Part shown: positions 1 to 7,453 of the stretch, piece by piece
How positions within the stretch are numbered: position 1 is the stretch's first letter
Layout of the letters: each line of letters opens with the position of its first letter
Assembly (NCBI GenBank): GCA_017482485.1
Contig: JAFUMV010000122.1
Span: 1-49,364, forward strand
Source: Lachnospiraceae bacterium
GTDB lineage: Bacteria; Bacillota; Clostridia; Lachnospirales; Lachnospiraceae
Length of the DNA: 49,364 nt
Reading direction: 5' to 3'
Notes under the pieces: generated by a model
Databases searched by the model: none
What the model was told of the DNA's origin: nothing
The model's input: only the letters and a program-made list of their open reading frames with translations
Made by a program: the position numbers and the translations under genes

Positions 1-495
1 GGATATGGAGAAAATGGTGATATTGAAAGGGCAGTCAATTTATTGCATAGATTGAAAGTTTATCTTGAACGAAACTACATGGGTAATCGTATTAAGGCAA
101 CAATGTACTCTACCATCCTGCCCAATCTAGTGCAATACCTTGGATTAGGTGGCTATTATGAACATGCCCTTAAAATTGCAGAGGAAACAATTGATATTTT
201 TAAGGAGATAGGAAAAACATATTATGTTTCGCTTATGCATTATGATATTGCATGGATTTATTCTCAAATGGATAAAGAGAAATACAAACAGAAAATTAAA
301 GATGAATATTTGATATCACTCTTTGCAGATTTAAGTAATAAAAATTATTCCAGTATGCTGGAAACAATACAATATCTACAGTCAGAAGAGGATGACCTGA
401 TGGATAGTCCTAGTCTTCGTCATTTATTGGATGTTTATTGCAGGATGGCTCCAGAGTATTATCAGAAACTGAAGTTACCTGATCGGCAGCCATAA
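1..495 (+). CDS. 3' part of a probable TPR-type transcriptional regulator (5' end outside window)
   Basis: The reading frame is open from the first base, so this is the C-terminal 164 residues of a longer protein. What is visible is all-helical with TPR-like spacing, for example GGYYEHALKIAEETIDIFKEIG followed by a second helix pair. There is no catalytic motif. Such C-terminal halves are typical of XRE-family regulators of the RRNPPA type (Rgg, PlcR, PrgX), in which the helical repeats bind a secreted peptide, but the DNA-binding domain lies outside the window, so this is an inference. The gene is AT-rich compared with the catabolic genes further right. Its 3' end overlaps a small secreted-peptide ORF on the other strand (410-583), an arrangement that supports the peptide-sensor reading. 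A plain TPR protein of other function is the alternative. Confidence 0.6.
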   Translation, partial: GYGENGDIERAVNLLHRLKVYLERNYMGNRIKATMYSTILPNLVQYLGLGGYYEHALKIAEETIDIFKEIGKTYYVSLMHYDIAWIYSQMDKEKYKQKIKDEYLISLFADLSNKNYSSMLETIQYLQSEEDDLMDSPSLRHLLDVYCRMAPEYYQKLKLPDRQP

Positions 496-583
496 CAGTA
501 TCTGCGGAATAGTTTGCCTGCAATGCGATGGACAGTGCAATCGCTGCAAGCAGTGTAATTGCTACTTTTTTGTTTTTTTTCAT
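410..583 (-). CDS. Small secreted peptide, 57 aa, antisense to the regulator 3' end
   Basis: On the minus strand an ATG at 583 is preceded by GGAGG (596-600) at about 12 nt. The ORF encodes a classic Sec signal peptide: a KKNKK basic start, a hydrophobic core from about residue 7 to 23, and a probable AxA-like cleavage near residue 32 (VMA/AD). About 25 mostly polar residues follow, with one cysteine at residue 48, and the stop is at 410-412. The last 29 codons run antisense through the end of the regulator gene. Two readings are possible: a pheromone precursor paired with the neighbouring TPR regulator, like the convergent shp/rgg pairs of streptococci, or the surviving 5' end of a larger secreted-protein gene cut off by rearrangement. 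The sequence does not settle this. I did not recognise the mature peptide. Confidence 0.5.
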   Translation of the reverse strand: MKKNKKVAITLLAAIALSIALQANYSADTVMAADQVTSVSDNTLEPSCNKHPINDED

Positions 584-684
584 TTTAGTCTTTAACCTCC
601 GTAAATATTGGTGCCGATGTATGACGGCACTGGTTGTCGCGGCCGTACTGCACGCGTTAATTTAATCATACATTTTTTTATGGA

Positions 685-741
685 AAAGAACATGCCGTTT
701 GAGTCAAGTTTTGGAATATTGACTCAAACGGCATGTTCTTT
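685..741. repeat. Perfect 23-bp inverted repeat
   Basis: Arms 685-707 and 719-741 are exactly complementary around an 11-nt loop. It lies in the spacer between the divergent secreted-peptide gene and the sigma-like gene. The arms start and end with short A and T runs, so it could act as a terminator for either strand, although neither side has a long U tract. A short palindrome with arms CACGAAA/TTTCGTG follows at about 775-789. The rest of the 584-835 spacer shows nothing else recognisable. Confidence 0.7.
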
Positions 742-835
742 ATGTCGGTTCTTGTTTTATTATGTACTTATTTCACGAAAGTTTCGTGGAAAGTTACTGT
801 AGTGAGAGATTTGTACCGGAAAGGTGAGTGGGAAG

Positions 836-1078
836 ATGTGTGCTTCAAGAGGGAGCTTTGAAGAACTGTATCAAAAAAATTACAGCATTGTACACAGCTA
901 TATTCGAAGAGTTCTTCAGAAGGATGACTTTGAGACAGAAGAATTAACACAGCAGGTATTTTTAGAGGCCTGTCAAAAATGGGATGAAATAAAAGAACAT
1001 CCGGATTTGACGGGATTTTTGATGGCAGTTGCAAACAACAGAGTTAAAAAGTGGTTTGATGAAAAAAATCAGGCTTAG
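836..1078 (+). CDS. Sigma-70 region 2-only protein (truncated ECF sigma-like)
   Basis: This 80-residue protein matches only region 2 of an ECF sigma factor: the FEELYQKNY start, then ELTQQVFLEACQKWDEI and the closing VKKWFDEK. It aligns by eye over its whole length with the first half of the full-length ECF factor at 2589-3140, then stops where the linker to region 4 should begin. The ATG at 836 was chosen over the upstream GTG at 824 because it gives the same N-terminal length as that homologue. With no region 4 it could not recognise a -35 element alone. It may be a remnant, or it may work with the DNA-binding protein encoded 13 nt downstream, probably in the same transcript. Confidence 0.65.
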   Translation: MCASRGSFEELYQKNYSIVHSYIRRVLQKDDFETEELTQQVFLEACQKWDEIKEHPDLTGFLMAVANNRVKKWFDEKNQA

Positions 1079-1091
1079 TGGGGGAAAAATA

Positions 1092-1574
1092 ATGGGAAGT
1101 ATATGGGTATCAGCCAGAGATTGCAGTAAACAGGAACTTTCTTTATTGGCAGATTTAGTTAAAAATAATAAGAGTTTAAAAATGATCATTTCCTTTGATC
1201 TTCCGCCAACACCGGGACAAAACGAAAGCATGGAAAGTATCATTGATCATATGTTGTCCCGTATGGGAATCAGCTCCGGATTAAAAGGCTGGCAATATCT
1301 GAGGACTGCCATCCGACTTGGTGTGGAAGATAATGAAATGCTTGAGGGGGTTACAAAGCGCTTATATCCTACAGTTGCCGAATTACATGGAAGCTCGCCC
1401 GAAAAAGTAGAGCATTCCATCAGACATGCAGTGGAAGTTGCATGGAAAAAGGGAAATGAAGATGCGCTCAAATCAATTTTCGGATACTACACAAAAGAGA
1501 GCAAAAAGCCTGTAAACTCTGAATTCATTTGCAGCTTTGTGCACTATGTGGAACGCAAAATGGCAGTACATTAG
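1092..1574 (+). CDS. Stand-alone Spo0A C-terminal (effector) domain protein
   Basis: Residues from about 38 to 157 of this 160-residue protein match the Spo0A DNA-binding domain: MGISSGLKGWQYLRTAI, then LYPTVAELHGSSPEKVEHSI, RHAVEVAW, and the KPVNSEFI segment near the end. In Spo0A this domain binds 0A boxes and contacts the sigma factor. The N-terminal phospho-receiver is absent. In its place are about 37 residues with no recognisable domain, so activity cannot be controlled by the usual phosphorelay. The ATG at 1092 is preceded by GGGGG; the longer frame from 1029 overlaps the sigma-like gene and was rejected. Stand-alone Spo0A_C proteins occur in clostridia, and their role is unclear. The protein is certainly expressed as a separate ORF from the region-2 protein, since the two are in different frames. 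Confidence 0.85.
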   Translation: MGSIWVSARDCSKQELSLLADLVKNNKSLKMIISFDLPPTPGQNESMESIIDHMLSRMGISSGLKGWQYLRTAIRLGVEDNEMLEGVTKRLYPTVAELHGSSPEKVEHSIRHAVEVAWKKGNEDALKSIFGYYTKESKKPVNSEFICSFVHYVERKMAVH

Positions 1575-1759
1575 TTATTGTTCGCCAGTGCCGTGAACGC
1601 GAGGCGTTTTCGCGTCTCAGCCCATTAAATGAGTTGACCTGTGTGATGTTTTTTCACTTTCCATAAAGCGGAAGAAAGAATATAATAAGATAAAGTATCT
1701 GCAAATCGGCATAATGCAGCATAGCAAATGACCGGCAGGAAAAGAGGAGGAGAAGCATC

Positions 1760-2347
1760 GTGAAACGGGTATTGCTTTTAGGGGATTCCATCCGAATGGG
1801 ATATGACAAAAAGGTCAGAGAACTTTTGAAGGATGAATACGAGGTGTTTTTTGCAGAAGAAGATAATGGACGTTTTGCAGCCTATACAATGTGGCAGGCA
1901 AATCAGTTTTTTAAACATTACGGACATTTTGATCTTGTGCACTGGAACAACGGATATTGGGATATGAATATAGAAGCGCCCATGACTGAGCCAATTCACC
2001 CGATTGCGGAATATGTGAGTTTCCTGGAAAGAATAATCCGTTTGATTCAGGAAAACGGAGCACAGATAGTTTTTGCAACGACAACGCCGATTTATGAAGA
2101 CGGAAACGCATTGGATAACACCGGCACAGCTGCCAGCATCAATTACTGCAATGACTGGGTGGTGAAGTATAACGAAGCTGCGCGTCAGCTTATGGAAGCT
2201 AAAGGCATTGTTGTAAATGATCTGTATTCTCTGTGCCTGCAGGGGCCTAAGTATTATAAATGCGAAGATATGCTGCATTTGACAGAAGAAGGCTATGATG
2301 TGATTGCGTCTCATACAGCGGATCTTATCCGAAAGATTTTGAAATAA
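1760..2347 (+). CDS. SGNH/GDSL-family hydrolase
   Basis: This 195-residue protein has the SGNH fold signature. Block I is LLLGDSIRMGYD with nucleophile Ser10. A block III-like segment is HWNNGYWD, and the C-terminal Asp-x-x-His pair is DMLH (Asp170, His173). Members are esterases or acetyl-esterases, often deacetylating carbohydrates. There is no signal peptide, so it is probably cytoplasmic. The start is a GTG with a strong GAGGAGGAG ribosome binding site. It stands alone between regulator genes, so its substrate cannot be inferred from context. The 185-bp spacer upstream holds a short GC-rich palindrome near 1594-1615 and probably the promoter. Confidence 0.85.
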   Translation: MKRVLLLGDSIRMGYDKKVRELLKDEYEVFFAEEDNGRFAAYTMWQANQFFKHYGHFDLVHWNNGYWDMNIEAPMTEPIHPIAEYVSFLERIIRLIQENGAQIVFATTTPIYEDGNALDNTGTAASINYCNDWVVKYNEAARQLMEAKGIVVNDLYSLCLQGPKYYKCEDMLHLTEEGYDVIASHTADLIRKILK

Positions 2348-2588
2348 TCACCTGCTGTAATGCAGGAAGAGAACACTTTGCTGCCTGCATAGAAGCACAG
2401 GGTTCCATAAAAGGCTGAATGATTCACTGCATGGTCCGAATTGAACCATGCGGAGAATATTTTAGTCTTTTTTCTTTTTGAGAAAAAGATTATAATATAA
2501 AATAAAATTATCAGCGGAGTACAGATGATAACACATACCATCTGTACATTGACGCTGCCATTGATACAAACAGAAGAGGAGAAATTCA

Positions 2589-3140
2589 GTGGGGGAATTA
2601 ACTTATCAGACCTTTGAAGAAATGTATCTGGAAAATTATAAAATGGTATTTGACTATATCCGCAGATCGATCTGGTATAAAAATTTTGATGTGGAAGATT
2701 TGACCCAGGAAGTATTTAAAGTTGCTTATGAAAAGTGGGAAACGGTTCAATATTATTCAAATATTCCGGGTTTTCTTATCGGAGTAGCGCACAATAAAAT
2801 AAAAAAATGGTTCGACCGTAAAAAGATGCTTTATGTGGATGAAGCAGAATTCCTGGATGCACTGGAGTTTGCAAGAACGTATCAGGACAAACTCGAGCAG
2901 GTGGAAATGGATGTGACCATGAAAGAAATTGTGGCCGAAGATGATATGAACATTTTGAAGCAATATTATTTGTATGGATATACGGCTGCGGAGATTGCAG
3001 AAAGTATGCAGCTGTCGGAATCCTGCGTGAAAATGAGGGCTGCAAGAGCCAAAGAAAAAATACGCAGACAGATTCGCTCATTTTTTGGCACAGTGGTAAT
3101 ACTGGGCAGCTTTAGCTGGCTCAATGGCTGGTGGATTTGA
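2589..3140 (+). CDS. ECF-type RNA polymerase sigma factor with hydrophobic C-terminal tail
   Basis: This 183-residue protein has sigma region 2 at about residues 8-75 (FEEMYLENY, DVEDLTQEVFKVAYEKW, IKKWFDRKK) and region 4 at about 110-160 (YLYGYTAAEIAESMQLSES followed by CVKMRAARAKEKI). It should direct RNA polymerase to a specific promoter set. The last 20 residues are hydrophobic and tryptophan-rich (FFGTVVILGSFSWL then NGWW) and resemble a short membrane anchor, which is unusual for a sigma factor. No anti-sigma gene follows; the next element is a terminator at 3193. The start is GTG with a GAGGAG ribosome binding site. Confidence 0.9.
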   Translation: MGELTYQTFEEMYLENYKMVFDYIRRSIWYKNFDVEDLTQEVFKVAYEKWETVQYYSNIPGFLIGVAHNKIKKWFDRKKMLYVDEAEFLDALEFARTYQDKLEQVEMDVTMKEIVAEDDMNILKQYYLYGYTAAEIAESMQLSESCVKMRAARAKEKIRRQIRSFFGTVVILGSFSWLNGWWI

Positions 3141-3192
3141 ATGAATTATCATAATTTCAAATATGTTTAAACTATGTTAAGATAAAAGGCGG

Positions 3193-3227
3193 GGGACACA
3201 GTTAATTTCTGTGTTCCTTGTTTTTTT
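3193..3227 (+). terminator. Intrinsic terminator after the ECF sigma gene
   Basis: The stem GGGACACAG / CTGTGTTCC has one G-U pair and a 7-nt loop, followed by a T-rich tract to 3227. It ends the sigma factor transcript. The 3141-3455 gap holds this terminator and the promoter at 3395-3422; nothing else was recognised in it. Confidence 0.85.
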
Positions 3228-3394
3228 AGGGGTGGAACTGTTTTGGAAGCGGAAGAATGAACTGCTGTTTATTGAACGAAGGGAAAAGTAATCTGCAGAT
3301 TCCTCACATGACTGTTAATGAAAATCATATGGCGATCATAAGAAGCGATTTTGCAATCAATTTATGAACATATATTCATGATATCGCTTGAATG

Positions 3395-3422
3395 TTGAAT
3401 GCGTAATTGGATTTGTTATACT
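3395..3422 (+). promoter_or_regulatory. Putative sigma-A promoter of the araM-like gene
   Basis: TTGAAT at 3395 and TATACT at 3417 are 16 bp apart, with the start codon about 33 bp further on. Both hexamers are close to consensus. Confidence 0.55.
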
Positions 3423-3455
3423 TAAGAAAATAACAAATTATGGTGAGGGATTATA

Positions 3456-4772
3456 ATGTATCTGAGCGATTTAAATCTGATTAAGCCTGAAAACTGCACA
3501 TGTGGGAAATCACATCATTTTGCAGTCGATAAAATCATCATGGGATCCGGTGTGATCAGTCAGCTGCCGGAGATCGTGAAAGAGTATAAGGCTAAAAAAG
3601 CTTTTGTATTGTCGGATAAAAATACATACAAAGCAGCCGGTGAGCGTGTGTGCTGTCTCTTGAGAGAAAACAACATCAGGTTTGTGAGTTTCTCTTTTGA
3701 TGAGGATGGGCTGGAGCCGGATGAACGCAGTGTAGGCCGGGCTGTCATGCAATATGAACATGATTGTGATATTGTAATTGGCGTGGGATCCGGTGTGATC
3801 AACGATATTGGGAAAATTGTCAGCGCCATTTCAAATCATACATATATTATTGTCGGAACGGCGCCTTCCATGGACGGATATGCATCCGCGTCTTCCTCCA
3901 TGACCCGGGGAGGCTTAAAGATTTCACTTCCCAGCAAATGTGCGGATGTGATCATCGGTGATACCGATATTCTGAAAAATGCACCGATTAAAATGCTCAA
4001 ATCCGGCCTGGGTGATATGGTTGCGAAATATGTGAGCATTGCGGAGTGGAGAATTGCGAATCTGATCAACGGAGAATATTATTGTGAAGATATTGCGGCG
4101 CTGGTCAGAGCGTCATTAAAGCGCTGCACAGACAATGCGTCAGGACTGCTAAAACGGGATGAAAAGGCGGTGGAAGCAGTTTTTGAAGGACTGGTGACAA
4201 GCGGCCTTGCAATGAATTTTGCAGGGGTATCACGGCCGGCATCGGGAATCGAGCACTATTTTTCTCACATCTGGGATATGCGCGGAGTGGAATTTGGAAC
4301 ACCTGTTGAGTCACACGGAATTCAGTGCGCGGTGGGAACTTTAATTTCAGCGAAATTGTATGAAAAATTAAAAACCATTACACCAGACCGGCAGAAGGCT
4401 TTGGAGTATGTAAAAAATTTTGATGTGGAAGCCTGGAATGGTAAATTGAGAGAGTTTCTGGGGAAAGGCGCTCAGATCATGATGGATCTTGAGAAAAAAG
4501 AACAGAAGTACAATAAAGAAATGCATGCCGTACGGCTGGAAATCATTCTGGAAAAATGGGATCAGATCATAAGGATTCTGGATGAGGAAATTCCTTCTTC
4601 TCAGGAACTGGAAATCCTGCTGGACAGCTTTGAATGCATGAAGAGCCCTGAAGAATTTGGGATCAGCAGCGATCTGATCCCGATGAGCTTTAAGGCGGCA
4701 AAGGACATTCGTGATAAGTACGTGCTTCCGCGTCTGGCCTGGGACCTGGGAATTATTGATGAAATTGTCTGA
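3456..4772 (+). CDS. sn-glycerol-1-phosphate dehydrogenase-like protein (AraM/EgsA family)
   Basis: This 438-residue protein has the iron-alcohol-dehydrogenase-like fold of glycerol-1-phosphate dehydrogenases. The NAD-binding motif GVGSGVINDIGK lies near residue 110, followed by GTAPSMDGYASASS with a metal-ligand Asp. The metal-binding histidines are in GIEHYFSH and VESHG. The family interconverts dihydroxyacetone phosphate and sn-glycerol-1-phosphate with NAD(P)H; the Bacillus member is AraM. The N-terminal CTCGKSHHF segment is typical of clostridial members. The gene stands alone and runs towards the Rpn-like gene, with a shared hairpin between them. Confidence 0.85.
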   Translation: MYLSDLNLIKPENCTCGKSHHFAVDKIIMGSGVISQLPEIVKEYKAKKAFVLSDKNTYKAAGERVCCLLRENNIRFVSFSFDEDGLEPDERSVGRAVMQYEHDCDIVIGVGSGVINDIGKIVSAISNHTYIIVGTAPSMDGYASASSSMTRGGLKISLPSKCADVIIGDTDILKNAPIKMLKSGLGDMVAKYVSIAEWRIANLINGEYYCEDIAALVRASLKRCTDNASGLLKRDEKAVEAVFEGLVTSGLAMNFAGVSRPASGIEHYFSHIWDMRGVEFGTPVESHGIQCAVGTLISAKLYEKLKTITPDRQKALEYVKNFDVEAWNGKLREFLGKGAQIMMDLEKKEQKYNKEMHAVRLEIILEKWDQIIRILDEEIPSSQELEILLDSFECMKSPEEFGISSDLIPMSFKAAKDIRDKYVLPRLAWDLGIIDEIV

Positions 4773-4823
4773 ATCAAAAAGCGGAGCACACAGGTTCCTT
4801 CATTTGTAATGTGGTCAATTTCC

Positions 4824-4865
4824 TTTCCGTGTACAAAGGCACCGTGTGCTCTTTGTACACGGAAA
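4824..4865. terminator. Bidirectional terminator-like hairpin with 15-bp perfect stem
   Basis: Arms 4824-4838 and 4851-4865 are perfectly complementary, with a 12-nt loop that itself contains GCAC/GTGC. It lies between the convergent araM-like and Rpn-like genes. An upstream AGCACAC (4785-4791) could instead pair with GTGTGCT in the loop (4844-4850). Confidence 0.6.
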
Positions 4866-4914
4866 GAAAGTCTGGAGAAAATAGACCGGCACTGCGGATG
4901 AAATATATTCTGCC

Positions 4915-5823
4915 TTACATCGCCGCTTTAAAATCTGCGATGCTGTCCGCATGTGCAGCGAGTTTTAACCATCTGGTCAGAACGGAACAGTCTCTTTCAT
5001 TTGCGATCGTCTGCGATAGATCGGAAGCGACCGTTCCGAGATCCGCAAGGACGTTAAGAATGCCTTCTGCCAGCCCAGTTGCTCTGCCTTCTGCCAGACC
5101 GGCAGCCTTTCCATCATCAAAAATCATCTGTCCTAATGGATTCATGGAAAATTCCTCCTTTACTTCTTTCATTTCCTGTTTTGTTAAAAATTTGCTTGCA
5201 AGCACGTATAAAACGGCCTGCATTTTCTTTAAGTCTTCCTTGCTGACCTGTTCATACTCTGCGTTTAAGAGCCGCAGACCTTCCTGAATACGGTCTTTGA
5301 TCGGCATTTTGCCGTTCATCAGCGGCACGTACATGACGGATACAAGATCCTCACGTGCGATTTCATCCGGCTTTTTCTTTCGCAGACGGGCAAAAAGGCG
5401 GTCAGCACTTTCCTGTTTATAACGGTGAACTTTTACCCGATAGGTGTTGATACCTTCTGTCAGGCTGGAAAGTGGATTTTTGACGTTCGCGCTGCAGAGT
5501 ACGTGGGTGACGAGGGCCGCCTTGTAGGTACGGCTGGTCACGGCTTCGTACTCCCGGAAGCGGCGCAGATCATCAACAGTGATTTTATCGCTTTCAAATT
5601 CAAAGTGATGCCATTCGCCATTTTCCATGATGTAACAGAAGTCTTCGTATAGTTCCTTTACCTGAATGGAAACCGGGTCGGTGGGCGCAACCTGTTTAAT
5701 TCTTTCAGGAATTTGAAAATGGTTTACCATTTCCTGTCCGAAATGCATGGCGATATATTTGTTCGCCACATCTTCCGCGTGATGTACGGATTCCTTATTT
5801 TTTTGTAAATCGTTTGTGGGCAT
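4915..5823 (-). CDS. Rpn/PD-(D/E)XK nuclease family transposase-like protein
   Basis: This 302-residue protein resembles the recombination-promoting nuclease (Rpn) group common in Lachnospiraceae. The N-terminal third carries an acidic HFEFESDKIT strand, fitting the PD-(D/E)XK core. The C-terminal part has the glycine-rich GKAAGLAEG-RATGLAEG repeats seen in many members, followed by a helical tail. The start at 5823 has AGAGAGG upstream. Rpn proteins are DNA endonucleases linked to recombination and, in some cases, phage defence. The gene is alone on this strand and shares little sequence with the second Rpn-like gene at 17476, except for having a repeat at the same C-terminal place. Confidence 0.7.
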   Translation of the reverse strand: MPTNDLQKNKESVHHAEDVANKYIAMHFGQEMVNHFQIPERIKQVAPTDPVSIQVKELYEDFCYIMENGEWHHFEFESDKITVDDLRRFREYEAVTSRTYKAALVTHVLCSANVKNPLSSLTEGINTYRVKVHRYKQESADRLFARLRKKKPDEIAREDLVSVMYVPLMNGKMPIKDRIQEGLRLLNAEYEQVSKEDLKKMQAVLYVLASKFLTKQEMKEVKEEFSMNPLGQMIFDDGKAAGLAEGRATGLAEGILNVLADLGTVASDLSQTIANERDCSVLTRWLKLAAHADSIADFKAAM

Positions 5824-5909
5824 ATACCTCTCTGTTTCCGGTTATCCGCTGCCTGTTACAGCACGGTAACCCTCTGAGCCTGAGCGGGAATTATAATTGA
5901 TGTGCCTCC

Positions 5910-5948
5910 TTATTCAATTTCAGTCAGCAGCAGGCCTTTTCTTTCCAT
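5910..5948 (-). other. Possible 12-codon leader ORF upstream of the Rpn-like gene
   Basis: An ATG at 5948 follows GGAGG at 7 nt, giving MERKGLLLTEIE and a stop. A second GGAGG follows the stop, but no clear start codon lies beyond it. It may be a leader peptide or the relic of a deleted gene. The 5824-6312 gap also contains small hairpins, such as GTGAAAAAG/CTTTTTCAC at about 6064-6090, and the promoter-like copy at 6225-6244. No real gene was found in it. Confidence 0.25.
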
Positions 5949-6224
5949 ATGCAAACCTCCAGTTGCCATACAGAAGCTGCTGTTTTGTCTTTATGTCAAT
6001 CTTTGATACCTGCCCGATGCTGGGCATGAATAATAAGAGAGGAAACTTTAATTCCTCAAAACTGTGAAAAAGAATGCATGGCTTTTTCACAAAGACCGAA
6101 GTGCTGTCACCCGGTATGAAATGTCTGATAAAAATATTCCCGTAAATACTGCTGCCTGAGATAGTTTCAGTTTAACACAGGCAGGTGGATGATACAAGAC
6201 CAAGATTGTTTTTAAGGAACGGAT

Positions 6225-6244
6225 GCTCATATCGTACAATGATT
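6225..6244 (-). promoter_or_regulatory. Copy of the AraC-2 upstream motif in a gene-poor gap
   Basis: GCTCATATCGTACAATGATT matches 17 of 20 positions of 19354-19373, which lies just upstream of the AraC-2 gene. Here no AraC gene starts nearby; the next minus-strand gene is 400 bp away. It could be an operator, a promoter or the relic of a lost regulator gene. Confidence 0.35.
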
Positions 6245-6312
6245 GGATTATTTTACCAATTGCTCTAAATCCCCTGAAAATTTATAATGACAGTCAGTAA
6301 AATACAGAAATA

Positions 6313-7236
6313 TCAGAAGTGATTCTGATTGTGGTATTGTATGGTTCTCTTACGATACTGGGACGGGGTTTCGCCCGTATTCTTCAAAAAAACTCTTGCA
6401 AAGTAATGCTGATTTTCAAAGCCGAGTTCGGTGGCAATTTCCTTGATACTGGTATCGGGATGGTAAAAAAGATATTCCTTTGCGCGGGCAATTTTAAAAT
6501 CCGTAATGTAGTTATTTGGTGTGGTATGAAACACCTGATTGAAGTAACGGATCATCTGCTGTTTGGAAATGTTGCAGTAAGAAGCCAGATCGGTCAGAGA
6601 AATGGCTTCGGTATAGTGCTGATAGATATAGGAAATCGCCTGCTTTAAGCGGGGCGGCATTTCCAGAGACGCTTCCAGTGTGGGATTGGCGATAATGTAG
6701 TCCAGTGTTTTCTGAGACAGACGTGTAAGCAGACTGCACAGATCAATGGATGCCTGAAGGGAAGACATGATCTGCTTATTGGTTAAATGCTGTCGGATTG
6801 TGGTGTAGGATTCTGTAATCTGATCCGATGGGGCAGTGTGAATGACTGATTCCAGATAGATTACATTCGAATCGGAATGGTGCAGCGCACCGCGCAGTGC
6901 CAGATCATTTAATTTATTGTGCTGCTCAATGGCAATGTTGGTCATGGATCTGGCACTTTCCGGAATTGTGATGTTGGACATGGAAAAGTGAATGTATGTC
7001 ATTGCGCAGAGCGTGTTATCAACTGATTTACGCGTATATGCGTGGTTGGCCGGAATATATATGAGATCGCCCGGATGGGCAATGAAAGTTTCTTCATCGA
7101 ATGAAAATTCACAGCAACCGTCTTCTATATAGATGAGCAGATGCAGTCTTTCTGCAATATGCCAGACGGTATTCCTGGTGACCGATACAATTTTTTCGAC
7201 CTCCGGAAATGATGTCAGTTGAAAACGGTAAAACAT
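6313..7236 (-). CDS. AraC-family transcriptional regulator (AraC-1)
   Basis: This 307-residue protein has an N-terminal cupin-like sensing domain (EDGCCEFSFDEE, HPGDLIYIPANHAYTRKS) and two C-terminal helix-turn-helix motifs (SLTDLASYCNISKQQMIRYF and IKEIATELGFENQHYFAR, ending in GETPSQYRK). The ATG at 7236 is used because GGAGG lies 8 nt upstream and the paralogue at 22931 begins at the same residue. It is divergent from the sugar ABC transporter genes, so it probably activates them on binding a sugar or glycoside. It is closely similar over its whole length to AraC-3 (22931-23875), suggesting a shared inducer or operator. Confidence 0.92.
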   Translation of the reverse strand: MFYRFQLTSFPEVEKIVSVTRNTVWHIAERLHLLIYIEDGCCEFSFDEETFIAHPGDLIYIPANHAYTRKSVDNTLCAMTYIHFSMSNITIPESARSMTNIAIEQHNKLNDLALRGALHHSDSNVIYLESVIHTAPSDQITESYTTIRQHLTNKQIMSSLQASIDLCSLLTRLSQKTLDYIIANPTLEASLEMPPRLKQAISYIYQHYTEAISLTDLASYCNISKQQMIRYFNQVFHTTPNNYITDFKIARAKEYLFYHPDTSIKEIATELGFENQHYFARVFLKNTGETPSQYRKRTIQYHNQNHF

Positions 7237-7265
7237 AATTCTGTCCTCCAAAGAATAGAAATGAT

Positions 7266-7278
7266 AATATTGTGTACA
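7266..7278. promoter_or_regulatory. Shared AATATTGTG motif upstream of AraC-1
   Basis: AATATTGTGTACA lies about 30 bp upstream of the AraC-1 start. Nearly the same sequence (AATATTGTGCACC) lies at the same distance from the paralogous AraC-3 gene. On the minus strand it overlaps a possible -10 (TATTAT). It may be promoter, autoregulatory operator, or both. Confidence 0.35.
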
Positions 7279-7453
7279 TTTGTGTAAATATTATCTATTT
7301 ACGATTGTAACATAAAAAGAGTACAATAAAAACACGATTTGAGAAAAAAGATAATAGTAAAAAGTAACAAAATATATTTAAAAATTGCGCATAAATTATG
7401 TAAAATGATGATATATCGCGTAAAATAAGCCGTGATTTAAGGAAAGGAGAACT

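Noticed and set aside
608-802. Plus-strand ORF of 64 aa
   Set aside because: It runs through the perfect 23-bp hairpin, has no ribosome binding site and no recognisable domain.
1029-1091. Longer start for the Spo0A_C protein
   Set aside because: It overlaps the sigma-like gene in another frame; the ATG at 1092 has a strong GGGGG site.
2427-2475. GCATGGT/ACCATGC hairpin followed by T-rich sequence after the SGNH gene
   Set aside because: The T run is more than ten bases from a 7-bp stem, so termination is doubtful.
5920-6172. About 80 codons open on the minus strand upstream of the Rpn-like gene
   Set aside because: No start codon with a ribosome binding site, no family resemblance, and this length is common by chance.
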